From Blautia sp900556555 (GTDB lineage Bacteria; Bacillota; Clostridia; Lachnospirales; Lachnospiraceae), in the NCBI GenBank assembly GCA_964250615.1, contig CAXUGM010000010.1: a DNA stretch of 64,000 bases; one strand, written 5' to 3'. A model generated the notes under the pieces. It did no database searches and was not told the DNA's origin. It worked only from the letters and a program-made list of their open reading frames with translations. The first letter of the stretch is position 1. Every line of letters begins with the position of its first letter. A program made the position numbers and the translations under genes. Positions 41,759 through 49,599 of this stretch are shown here, piece after piece.

Positions 41759-44377
41759 ATGAAAGAGTATTATCAGATGTCAAGAACAGAAGCTCAAAAA
41801 GCCGTAAACGGCAGCACCCATCCGCTCAGTGAGGATCAGATTAAGCAAAATCAGAAAAAGTATGGTCCTAATGCACTGGTGGAAGAAAAGAAGAAATCCA
41901 TTCCTCAGATTTTTCTGGAACAATTCAAGGATTTTCTGGTAATCATCCTGATTGTTGCAGCTGTTGTTTCCGGGCTGCTGGGTGAAGTGGAAAGTGCCAT
42001 TGTTATTCTGGTGGTTATCACTATGAATGCCATTCTGGGAACCGTACAGACCGTAAAGGCAGAACAGTCTTTGGACAGTTTGAAAGCCATGTCAGGACCG
42101 GAGGCAAAAGTATTTCGTAACGGAGATGTGATCAAAGTTCCGTCTTCAGAGGTAACCATCGGTGATATTGTCATGCTGGAGGCAGGAGATTACGTTCCGG
42201 CTGACGGACGTATTCTGGAAAATGCCAGCCTGAAAGTAGATGAAAGTGCCCTCACAGGAGAGAGCCTTGGAGTAGATAAGACCGAAGAAGAAATCAGCGG
42301 TGAGGTTCCTCTTGGTGACAGAACCAACATGGTATATTCCGGAAGCTTTGTTTCTTACGGCCGTGGTTCCTTCCTGGTAACCGCCATTGGTATGGAAACA
42401 GAAGTTGGAAAAATCGCAAAACTTCTGAAAAATACTTCAGAGAAGAAAACACCTCTTCAGATGAACCTGGATAATTTCGGACAGAAGCTTTCTATTTTGA
42501 TACTGGTATTCTGTGCCATCTTATTTGGAATCAGCGTAATCAGAGGCGAATCCATGGGAGATGCTTTCCTCTTTGCAGTAGCTTTAGCGGTAGCAGCCAT
42601 TCCGGAAGCACTCAGTTCTATTGTTACCATTGTATTGTCCTTTGGTACACAGAAAATGGCAAAAGAACATGCCATTGTACGTAAACTTCAGGCCGTGGAA
42701 GGCCTGGGAAGCGTGTCCATTATCTGTTCTGATAAGACAGGTACTCTGACACAGAATAAAATGACCGTAGAATACTATTATGTAGACGGAAAAGAAATCG
42801 CAGCAGAAGACATTGACCTGGATGATAAACAGCAGAAACAGCTTTTGCGTCACAGTATTTTGTGTAATGATTCCACAAACAAAAACGGAGAAGAGATTGG
42901 TGATCCAACAGAGACTGCTCTTATTAATCAGGGAGATAAATTAGGAGTTCCTGCGGAGACAATGAGAACCAAATACCCAAGGTTCAGCGAAGTGCCTTTT
43001 GACAGTGACAGGAAATTAATGTCCACCCTGCATACACTGAAAAGAGGTTCTACCATGGTAACAAAAGGTGCCGTGGATGTCCTTCTTGGAAGAGTGACCA
43101 CGATTCAGAAAAACGGAAAGGCAGAACCAATTACCCAGCAGGATGTTCAGGACATTGAAGCACAGAACCAGAAATTTTCACAGAACGGCCTACGTGTTCT
43201 TGCCTTTGCTTACAAAGACGTGCCGGAAGGTTCTACACTTACCGTAGAAGACGAACATGACATGACCTTCCTTGGATTAATCGCAATGATGGACCCGCCG
43301 AGGGAAGAATCAAAAGATGCCGTTGCAGAATGTATCAAAGCCGGCATCAAACCTATTATGATTACCGGAGACCACAAAGTGACAGCAGCAGCGATTGCTA
43401 AGAGAATCGGTATCCTGAAAGATGAATCTGAGGCTTGTGAAGGTGCTGTGATTGAAAATATGACAGACGAAGAGCTGAAAGATTTCGTTGAAGGTATTTC
43501 CGTATATGCCCGTGTTTCACCAGAACACAAAATCCGTATTGTCCGTGCATGGCAGGAGAAAGGAAATATCGTATCTATGACAGGTGACGGTGTAAACGAT
43601 GCACCGGCGCTGAAACAGGCAGACATTGGTGTGGCTATGGGTATCACAGGAACAGAAGTTTCCAAAGATGCTGCATCTATGATATTGACAGATGACAACT
43701 TTGCGACTATTGTTAAAGCAGTAGAAAACGGACGTAACGTTTACAGAAACATCAAGAGTGCGATTCAGTTCCTGTTATCCGGTAACTTTGCAGGAATTCT
43801 GGCAGTGCTGTATGCATCCATTGCAAACTTGCCGGTACCATTTGCACCGGTTCACCTGCTGTTTATTAACCTTCTTACAGACAGTCTTCCGGCTATTGCA
43901 CTGGGACTGGAACCACATACTAAATCTGTAATGAATGAAAAACCAAGACCAATGAACGAATCCATTCTCACCAAGAATTTCCTTTCCAAAATCGGAATTG
44001 AAGGTCTTGTAATTGGTGTTATGACTATGATCGGATTTTATATCGGCTATAGTGGCTTTGGACACGAGAATGTGCTTCTGGCTTCTACCTTAGCTTTTGG
44101 TACTTTGTGTACTTCCCGTCTGGTACATGGATTCAACTGTAAATCTGACGAACCGGTTCTGTTTACAAAGAGATTTTTCAATAACAAATATCTGGTAGGT
44201 GCTTTCGGCATCGGAATCCTTCTTATTACAGCGGTTATGATGGTTCCTTGGCTGCACAGCATTTTCCAGGTTCAGACATTAAGTCTTGCTCAGTTATTTA
44301 TTATGTATGGTCTGGCTCTTGCCAATCTGCCGATTATCCAATTCATCAAATGGATTCGTAAAAAAATCGGTAAATAA
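41759..44377 (+). CDS. P-type cation-transporting ATPase (P2A, Ca2+/Mn2+ type)
   Basis: An 872-aa P2A-type ATPase pumping divalent cations out of the cell. Motifs in order: N-terminal cation-ATPase segment, TGES (in DESALTGESLGV, ~165), the metal-site PEAL motif AAIPEALSSIV (~280), the phosphorylation site ICSDKTGTLTQNK (~325), GDPTETAL, TGDHKVTAAAIA and the hinge TGDGVNDAPALK (~610), then the C-terminal helices. The start at 41759 has CGGAGG 7 bases ahead; an earlier in-frame Met lies within the leader. Family homology says Ca2+, whereas the yybP-ykoY riboswitch upstream argues for Mn2+ export. Confidence 0.93.
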   Translation: MKEYYQMSRTEAQKAVNGSTHPLSEDQIKQNQKKYGPNALVEEKKKSIPQIFLEQFKDFLVIILIVAAVVSGLLGEVESAIVILVVITMNAILGTVQTVKAEQSLDSLKAMSGPEAKVFRNGDVIKVPSSEVTIGDIVMLEAGDYVPADGRILENASLKVDESALTGESLGVDKTEEEISGEVPLGDRTNMVYSGSFVSYGRGSFLVTAIGMETEVGKIAKLLKNTSEKKTPLQMNLDNFGQKLSILILVFCAILFGISVIRGESMGDAFLFAVALAVAAIPEALSSIVTIVLSFGTQKMAKEHAIVRKLQAVEGLGSVSIICSDKTGTLTQNKMTVEYYYVDGKEIAAEDIDLDDKQQKQLLRHSILCNDSTNKNGEEIGDPTETALINQGDKLGVPAETMRTKYPRFSEVPFDSDRKLMSTLHTLKRGSTMVTKGAVDVLLGRVTTIQKNGKAEPITQQDVQDIEAQNQKFSQNGLRVLAFAYKDVPEGSTLTVEDEHDMTFLGLIAMMDPPREESKDAVAECIKAGIKPIMITGDHKVTAAAIAKRIGILKDESEACEGAVIENMTDEELKDFVEGISVYARVSPEHKIRIVRAWQEKGNIVSMTGDGVNDAPALKQADIGVAMGITGTEVSKDAASMILTDDNFATIVKAVENGRNVYRNIKSAIQFLLSGNFAGILAVLYASIANLPVPFAPVHLLFINLLTDSLPAIALGLEPHTKSVMNEKPRPMNESILTKNFLSKIGIEGLVIGVMTMIGFYIGYSGFGHENVLLASTLAFGTLCTSRLVHGFNCKSDEPVLFTKRFFNNKYLVGAFGIGILLITAVMMVPWLHSIFQVQTLSLAQLFIMYGLALANLPIIQFIKWIRKKIGK

Positions 44378-44403
44378 AGAAAAAAGTGCCTGGGAGGGAT
44401 GCT

Positions 44404-45537
44404 ATGGATTTGAATAAAAAGAACATGAAGAATTTAATGTTTCTGATTGTTTTTGCAGTTTTGGTACTTGTTGGAGTGCAGAGAATTGAAAATCTGGCGG
44501 CTGGATTTGTTTTCTTAATGAGAATCGTCTTTCCGTTTATTCTAGGCGGTGCTATGGCGTTTATTCTAAATATACCGATGCATTTTCTGGAAGGAAGACT
44601 GTTTGCCAAGGCGAAGAAGAAAAAGCTGGTAAGGCCGGTGAGCCTGGTGCTTTCTATTCTCTTTGTTGTGGCAATACTCCAGATTGTTCTGGTAGTTGTT
44701 ATTCCTGAAATTGCAGCAACCTTTGCCAGCATCAGCAAGAACATAGAAGCGTTTTTGCCAAAACTGGAGCAGTGGCTCACAGAAGCCTTCCCGGACAGTG
44801 AACAACTTGAAATGTGGATTGACAGCCTGGAATTTAACTGGGATAAGATTCTCCAGGGTGCTGTGAACTTCCTGAAAAACGGAGCAGGAAATGTGCTGAG
44901 TTCTACCGTTACAGTGGCAAAAACAGTCATCAATTCCCTGATGAATTTCTTTGTGGGATTTGTATTTGCATGCTATATCTTACTTCAGAAAGAGAAATTA
45001 TCTGTGCAGGTGAAGAAAGTGCTTTATGCCTTTCTTCCACGCCATGCAGTTGAGAAGACTTTGCAGGTGGCTGCACTTAGCTACAAGACCTTTTCCAATT
45101 TTGTCACAGGACAGTGTCTGGAGGCGGTGATTCTTGGAACCATGTTCTTTGTTTCTATGAGTGTTTTGCGTTTCCCATATGCATTGCTGGTGGGAGTCCT
45201 CATTGCCTTTACAGCACTGATTCCAATTTTCGGAGCATTTATCGGATGCGTGTTAGGTACCTTCCTGATTCTTGTGTCAAATCCGGTACAGGCAATCGGG
45301 TTCGTGATTCTGTTCTTTGTATTGCAGCAGGTAGAAGGAAATCTCATCTATCCTCATGTGGTGGGCGGTTCTGTAGGACTTCCTTCCATATGGGTATTGG
45401 TGGCTGTAACCGTGGGTGGCAGCCTCATGGGAGTGGTAGGAATGCTCATCTTTATTCCGCTTTCTTCTGTGCTTTATGCACTGTTTAAAGGATGGGTACA
45501 TAAGAGACTGGAGGATAGAGGAATTCATGATATTTGA
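44404..45537 (+). CDS. AI-2E family transporter (PerM-like permease)
   Basis: A 377-aa protein with about eight helices and the family's C-terminal signature (GAFIGCVLGTFLIL, QQVEGNLIYPHVVGGSVGLPS). Members are proposed exporters of diverse small molecules or Na+/H+ antiporters; the AI-2 role is known only for a few. GGGAGGG lies 6 bases ahead of the ATG at 44404. It follows the ATPase after 26 bases and overlaps tatD by 11 bases. Confidence 0.87.
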   Translation: MDLNKKNMKNLMFLIVFAVLVLVGVQRIENLAAGFVFLMRIVFPFILGGAMAFILNIPMHFLEGRLFAKAKKKKLVRPVSLVLSILFVVAILQIVLVVVIPEIAATFASISKNIEAFLPKLEQWLTEAFPDSEQLEMWIDSLEFNWDKILQGAVNFLKNGAGNVLSSTVTVAKTVINSLMNFFVGFVFACYILLQKEKLSVQVKKVLYAFLPRHAVEKTLQVAALSYKTFSNFVTGQCLEAVILGTMFFVSMSVLRFPYALLVGVLIAFTALIPIFGAFIGCVLGTFLILVSNPVQAIGFVILFFVLQQVEGNLIYPHVVGGSVGLPSIWVLVAVTVGGSLMGVVGMLIFIPLSSVLYALFKGWVHKRLEDRGIHDI

Positions 45538-46291
45538 GACACATGCACACTATGATGATGAAGCTTTTGACCTGGACAGGGATGCATTGCTCCGTTCCAT
45601 GCACGAAAATGGAATAGAAACTATTGTAAATGTGGGTGCATCTCTTCGTGGTGTGGAGGACACGGTAAAACTCATGGAGCAATATCCATTTGTGTACGGA
45701 GCAATCGGTGTTCATCCCGATGAGGTAGGAACTCTGAATGAAGAGAAAATGGAGTTGTTATGTAAATACTGCCGCTTGCCCAAAACGGTTGCCGTAGGTG
45801 AGATTGGGCTGGATTATTACTGGGACAAGGAAAACCATGAGACACAGAAGAAATGGTTTGTCCGGCAGATGGATCTGGCGAAAGAAACAGAGCTTCCCAT
45901 TATTGTCCACAGCAGGGATGCAGCGAAAGATACCCTGGATATTATGAAGGCAGAGAGAGCAGACTGTTTAAAAGGTGTGATTCACTGCTATTCCTATTCC
46001 AAGGAACATGCCAGAGAATATATGAACATGGGATATTATCTGGGAATCGGCGGGGTAGTGACCTTCAAAAATGCAAAGAAATTAAAAGAAGTCGTGGAAT
46101 ATGCACCTCTTGATTATCTGCTTCTGGAGACCGATGCCCCTTATCTGGCACCAGAGCCCTATCGTGGAAAGCGGAATTGTTCTCAATATCTTACTTATGT
46201 GGCAAAAGAAATCGCAGAAATCAAAGGCGTTACCTATGAAGAAGTGGTTAACATAACCAGAGCAAATGCAAAAAAATTATTTGGACTATAA
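45527..46291 (+). CDS. TatD family metal-dependent hydrolase (DNase)
   Basis: A 254-aa TIM-barrel metallo-hydrolase. Motifs: ETHAHYDD (residues 4-11), GVHPDEVG (~64), GEIGLDYYWD (~90), IVHSRDA (~125), HCYSYS (~150) and ETDAPYLAPEPYRG (~200). TatD proteins have 3'-5' exonuclease/DNA-repair activity. The start at 45527 uses GAGGATAGAGG as ribosome site. It ends the operon begun by the riboswitch. Confidence 0.92.
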   Translation: MIFETHAHYDDEAFDLDRDALLRSMHENGIETIVNVGASLRGVEDTVKLMEQYPFVYGAIGVHPDEVGTLNEEKMELLCKYCRLPKTVAVGEIGLDYYWDKENHETQKKWFVRQMDLAKETELPIIVHSRDAAKDTLDIMKAERADCLKGVIHCYSYSKEHAREYMNMGYYLGIGGVVTFKNAKKLKEVVEYAPLDYLLLETDAPYLAPEPYRGKRNCSQYLTYVAKEIAEIKGVTYEEVVNITRANAKKLFGL

Positions 46292-46493
46292 GGAATCCTG
46301 CTGGTACTCAATTGGGTGCTGGCGGGATTTTTTGTGGTGGTCTGGCTGGCGTTGCCAGAAGTCATTAGATATGATAAAATATGAGAAAAGAACAAATTCT
46401 GTGAGAAATCTTTATTCAATTCATTTGACATTTCAAAAAACAATCCAGAAATCTTTTTTACATCCTCAAAAAAACAAAAGAGAAGTAGCTTGG
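46292..46493 (+). other. Intergenic stretch between tatD and array B; no gene seen
   Basis: AT-rich, without an ORF that has a ribosome site. It contains TTGACA (46426-46431) but no convincing -10 after it. The frames that cross it on either strand look like chance. Confidence 0.4.
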
Positions 46494-46836
46494 CCTGCAT
46501 ATATGGATGCCGGGGTAGGTGGGAAATTGCGAAAAGGTGTGTTTTGACCTGCCTAGGGATGCCGGGGTAGGTGGGAATTACAAAAAGGTACATTTTGGCC
46601 TACAAAAATTTCCAGCAAATAGGTGGGAAATGGAGAGAACCTCCTGGTGGCCTATAAAAAAGCAGGTCAAATAGGTTGAAAAACTGTCAGATGAGAATTA
46701 TAGCCTACTTCGCACACTTGTAAAGTAGGTGGAATACAGAAGATAAACAAGTTTAGCCTATTATACTTGGAAAAAAGTAAGTGGAAAAACATAAGATGTT
46801 CTATTTTGGCCTATTTGCACCCTGAAAAGATAGGCT
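46494..46836 (+). repeat. Array B of helically phased CCTA/TAGG inverted half-sites
   Basis: TAGG (or TAAG at 46778) starts at 46516, 46568, 46620, 46672, 46726, 46778 and 46831; CCTA/CCTG starts at 46494, 46547, 46599, 46651, 46704, 46757 and 46810. CCTA to TAGG spacings are 21-22 and TAGG to CCTA 31-32 bp. The first two units share GGATGCCGGGGTAGGTGGGAA nearly exactly (46505 and 46557). The last two units match array C in order: a TAAGTGGAAA unit, then GCCTATTTG...AAAAGATAGG. Confidence 0.8.
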
Positions 46837-46891
46837 AAAATCAGCAAACAGAAGAAAGCAACTGAAACGAAAGCAAGGGAGGATTATTTGC

Positions 46892-47686
46892 ATGATAGGA
46901 CTGAAAAACATGTTATTAAAAGAACAGAACAGGCTGGAAAATATCGTGGCAGTCATGAAAAAACAGTTAACAACAGCACCGGAAGGAAGTATGCGGCTAT
47001 CGACTTCAAAAAAGAAAATCAGCTATTATCACTATCAAGTGCCAGGCCAGGGCAATGGAATCTATATTTCCAGAAAAAATGAGGTGTTGATTCAGAAGCT
47101 GGCACAAAAGAGTTATAATGAGAAAGTATTATCTTATGCGGAGAAAAGACTGCGGTATGTCAGGCAGCTTGCAGATATCTATGAAGATTCTGGAATCGAA
47201 GAGATTTTTTGCAAAGAGCATCCGGCACGGAAGAAATGGATTTCTCCTATAGAACCAACCTGGGAACAAAGAGTTGCCGAGTGGTCAAACGAACAGTATC
47301 AAGGCAAAGGGTTTAAAGAAACAGATCCAGTTATTTACACAGAACGGGGAGAACGAGTGCGTTCAAAATCGGAGAAAATTATTGCAGATTATTTTTATAG
47401 TCATAATATTCCATATAAGTATGAGCACCCTTTATACCTTGAGGGATTTGGAATCGTGTATCCGGATTTTACTGTTTTGTCAAAGCAGACAAGACGAGAA
47501 CTGTACTGGGAACACAATGGAAAAATGGATGACCCCGGATACGCCAGAAAAGCAATCAAAAAACTGCAAAATTACGAAAAAAACAATATATTTGTGGGTG
47601 AAAAATTGATATTAACATATGAGACGGAGCAAAATGTGATTCAAACTAAAGATATTGAGCGGCTGGCAAAGAAATATTTACTGTAA
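46892..47686 (+). CDS. Hypothetical protein with PD-(D/E)XK-like nuclease domain
   Basis: A 264-aa protein found by eye only; I cannot name it. Residues ~1-60 form a coiled-coil-like N-terminus (MIGLKNMLLKEQNRLENIV). Residues ~150-264 resemble a PD-(D/E)XK nuclease core: RSKSEKIIADYFYSHNIPYKYEHPL (in two parts) then YPDFTVLSK with the Asp, then YWEHNGKMDDPGY, the Glu-His-x-Gly variant common in restriction-like and transposase-associated nucleases, then a helix and IFVGEKLILTYE. GGGAGGA lies 8 bases before the ATG. It begins 56 bases after array B and is followed by the Rpn gene. A role tied to the repeats is possible but unproved. Confidence 0.6.
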   Translation: MIGLKNMLLKEQNRLENIVAVMKKQLTTAPEGSMRLSTSKKKISYYHYQVPGQGNGIYISRKNEVLIQKLAQKSYNEKVLSYAEKRLRYVRQLADIYEDSGIEEIFCKEHPARKKWISPIEPTWEQRVAEWSNEQYQGKGFKETDPVIYTERGERVRSKSEKIIADYFYSHNIPYKYEHPLYLEGFGIVYPDFTVLSKQTRRELYWEHNGKMDDPGYARKAIKKLQNYEKNNIFVGEKLILTYETEQNVIQTKDIERLAKKYLL

Positions 47687-47705
47687 TATATAGGAAATAA
47701 GACAG

Positions 47706-47734
47706 TTGTTTCTTCGTTTTTCTTCCTATATAAT
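47706..47734 (+). promoter_or_regulatory. Promoter for the Rpn-family gene
   Basis: TTGTTT (47706-47711), 17-base spacer, TATAAT (47729-47734); GGAAGGAG lies 40 bases downstream. The 194-base gap between the two nuclease genes holds nothing else that I see. Confidence 0.6.
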
Positions 47735-47880
47735 ATAAGTAACAAAATATTCAATTCACTTTTTCAAAACAGGAAGGAGATGACGCCACACAAACAGATG
47801 CCATTTCACAAAAGATAAGACCACGAAAGTACATGAGACAAAACTACATAGCAAGAGAAAAAGCAAGAGAGGTATGTTTC

Positions 47881-48876
47881 ATGGCGAATATTACAAACAA
47901 TACGATATTTGACGATGTCTTCCGCACCATGGTGGAGAAGATGCCGGAGCTGGCAGTGCCCCTAATCAATGAGATCTTTGGCGCCACCTACCCAGAAGAC
48001 ATAGAAATCATACAAAGGAGAAATGAGCATCAGACAAAACAGGGAGAAATCATCACAGATTCCCAGCTTCTGATTGCAGAAAAAATATACCATCTGGAAT
48101 GCCAGAGCACTCAGGATAGTGAAATGGTGGTACGCATGATAGAATATGACTTTTCCATTGGACTGGAGACTATGGAAAAAGAAAAAGGGAAATACCGAAT
48201 GTATCTTCCCCATTCCTGTATCCTATACTTGAGAGGAAACAAAGAAACCGGGAAACTGACCATAGAAGTGGTGGCACCAGAAGGAGAAACATGGGAATAC
48301 AAAGTCCCGGCAGTGTACGTCGGACATTATACAAAAGAAGAAATCTTAGAGAAACGGCTATTCTTCCTCCTGCCCTTTTATATCATGAGATACGAGAAAG
48401 CAGACCTGGAAACAGAGAACCAGGAATTAAGCGAGATGCTGGAAGAATACAGAGAGATTGAAGAACGCCTAGAGAAAGAATTTCTGGAAAAAGGAAAAGA
48501 GAAAGAATACCGTGACCTGATAGAGTTAATCATAAGGATAGCAGACTATATTCTGAGAAAACGAAAAAAAGCCAGGAAAGGATTTGGTGATGTTATGGGT
48601 GGAAAAGTATTAGAACTAGAATCAGACCGGCTGATAAAGCAGGGGCTGCAACGTGGAATGCAGCAAGGAATGCAGCAAGGCCTACAACGTGGAATGCAAC
48701 AAGGCCTGCAACGTGGAATGCAACAAGGCTTGCAACGTGGAATGCAGCAAGGCCGCACTGAGGTGATTCAGGTTATCAAGCTCCTGCGGCAGGGGATGAC
48801 CATAGGCGAAACTGCAAGGAAGTTAAAACTCTCGGAAGAGGAAGTACAGCAAATCTGGGAGGAGACGGAGGGTTAA
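47881..48876 (+). CDS. Rpn-family (PD-(D/E)XK) recombination-promoting nuclease/putative transposase
   Basis: A 331-aa protein of the Rpn / YhgA-like group, nuclease-fold proteins that promote RecA-independent recombination. The core has DDVFRTMVEK (~9), a GEIITDSQLLIAEKIYHLECQS region (~45-68) in which the Asp (TDSQ) and Glu-x-Gln (LECQS) match the catalytic D...E-x-Q/K of the family, and IEYDFSIGLE. Residues ~200-225 are a Glu/Lys coiled coil. A 24-base tandem repeat encodes GMQQGLQR units (~255-291). The C-terminus (VIKLLRQGMTIGETARKLKLSEEEVQ) is a helix-turn-helix-like module. AGAGAGGT precedes the ATG at 47881; the frame extends to 47833. The gene is followed by a remnant with a similar C-terminal module. 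Confidence 0.82.
   Translation: MANITNNTIFDDVFRTMVEKMPELAVPLINEIFGATYPEDIEIIQRRNEHQTKQGEIITDSQLLIAEKIYHLECQSTQDSEMVVRMIEYDFSIGLETMEKEKGKYRMYLPHSCILYLRGNKETGKLTIEVVAPEGETWEYKVPAVYVGHYTKEEILEKRLFFLLPFYIMRYEKADLETENQELSEMLEEYREIEERLEKEFLEKGKEKEYRDLIELIIRIADYILRKRKKARKGFGDVMGGKVLELESDRLIKQGLQRGMQQGMQQGLQRGMQQGLQRGMQQGLQRGMQQGRTEVIQVIKLLRQGMTIGETARKLKLSEEEVQQIWEETEG
48643..48753 (+). repeat. 24-base coding tandem repeat in the Rpn gene
   Basis: Four to five copies of a unit encoding G-L-Q-R-G-M-Q-Q, nearly identical at DNA level. Copy change keeps the frame and would lengthen or shorten a helical linker. Confidence 0.85.
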
Positions 48877-49017
48877 AACAGAATACATCCCTTCAAAGCT
48901 TCTTCAAGAATAAAGCTCCGTAAACTTCTGCTAAAAGGAAAAACAATAGAAGAGACAGCAGATATACTGGATATGTCGGCGGAGCAGATAAGGAATCTAA
49001 TGAAAAATCAATTATAA
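48877..49017 (+). pseudogene. C-terminal remnant of a second Rpn-like gene
   Basis: Directly after the Rpn stop, an open stretch without a start encodes IKLRKLLLKGKTIEETADIL, then DMSAEQIRNLMKNQL and a stop at 49017. This parallels the C-terminus of the intact gene (VIKLLRQGMTIGETARKLKL...). It is the tail of a decayed duplicate, or of an earlier longer gene. Confidence 0.6.
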
Positions 49018-49070
49018 TAGGAAGAGAATACTTGAATTAGATATATAAAAAGTTCCTTCTGGGATTCCAA

Positions 49071-49339
49071 GTTAGGCTAAAATCTCAGATAACAAGCATT
49101 ATAACCTACCAAAAACCAGGTCGGGTAGGTCGGAAATGAAGAAAAACTTCTGGCGGCCTACAAAAAATCGGCTAGTGTAGGTTGGAAAATAGAAAAACAG
49201 AAATCTGGCCTACCTTTGCCGGGAGAAAAGTAGGTCGGAAAGCGACAGATAAGAAATCCAGCCTATTGGGCAGAAGAAAATGTAAGTGGAAACATAGAGA
49301 AAGAAAATTATAGCCTATTTGAGCCTTGGAAAAGTAGGT
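49071..49339 (+). repeat. Array C of helically phased CCTA/TAGG inverted half-sites
   Basis: TAGG (TAAG at 49283) starts at 49073, 49126, 49178, 49231, 49283 and 49335; CCTA starts at 49105, 49157, 49209, 49262 and 49314. CCTA to TAGG is 21-22 bp, TAGG to CCTA is 31 bp (first interval 32). A common downstream flank TAGGTCGGAAA or TAGGTTGGAAA is conserved. It lies upstream of the surface-structure operon promoter. The 49018-49599 gap holds the array, an A/T-rich run near 49430-49480, and the promoter. Confidence 0.8.
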
Positions 49340-49492
49340 CAAAATGGGAAGACTGGAAAAAGCGAGTGATATTTCCCGGAAGAAACGAGAACCTTCCTAT
49401 TATGTATGTCTGCCGAACAGGCAAAAAATTTTATTTTCGTAAAAAAAATCATAAAGATTATAAAAAAAATTTAAAAAAAACCTTGTTTGTGA

Positions 49493-49520
49493 CTGACGTG
49501 TGACCAAAAGCAATTATACT
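49493..49520 (+). promoter_or_regulatory. Promoter for the surface-structure operon
   Basis: CTGACG (49493-49498), 16-base spacer, TATACT (49515-49520), preceded by an A/T tract (49441-49480) like an UP element or a bent region. The ribosome site of the first gene lies ~65 bases downstream. Confidence 0.5.
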
Positions 49521-49599
49521 ATGCCTATAAGTACGAAAGTGGCACACAAAAAACGTGTGTAGAGATAAAACAGATAAAATGTGAATGGAGGAGAGAGCC

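Noticed and set aside
44346..44933. A 195-aa minus-strand frame over the start of the AI-2E gene
   Set aside because: Opposite a clearly real membrane protein gene; no supporting signals.
46234..46593. Minus-strand frame of 119 aa between tatD and array B
   Set aside because: Overlaps the end of tatD and the repeats; no ribosome site and no family-like motifs.
36999..49339. CRISPR arrays at the three repeat regions
   Set aside because: The period is 52-53 bp but the repeats are not identical, the conserved part is only inverted 5-mers, and no cas genes are in the window.
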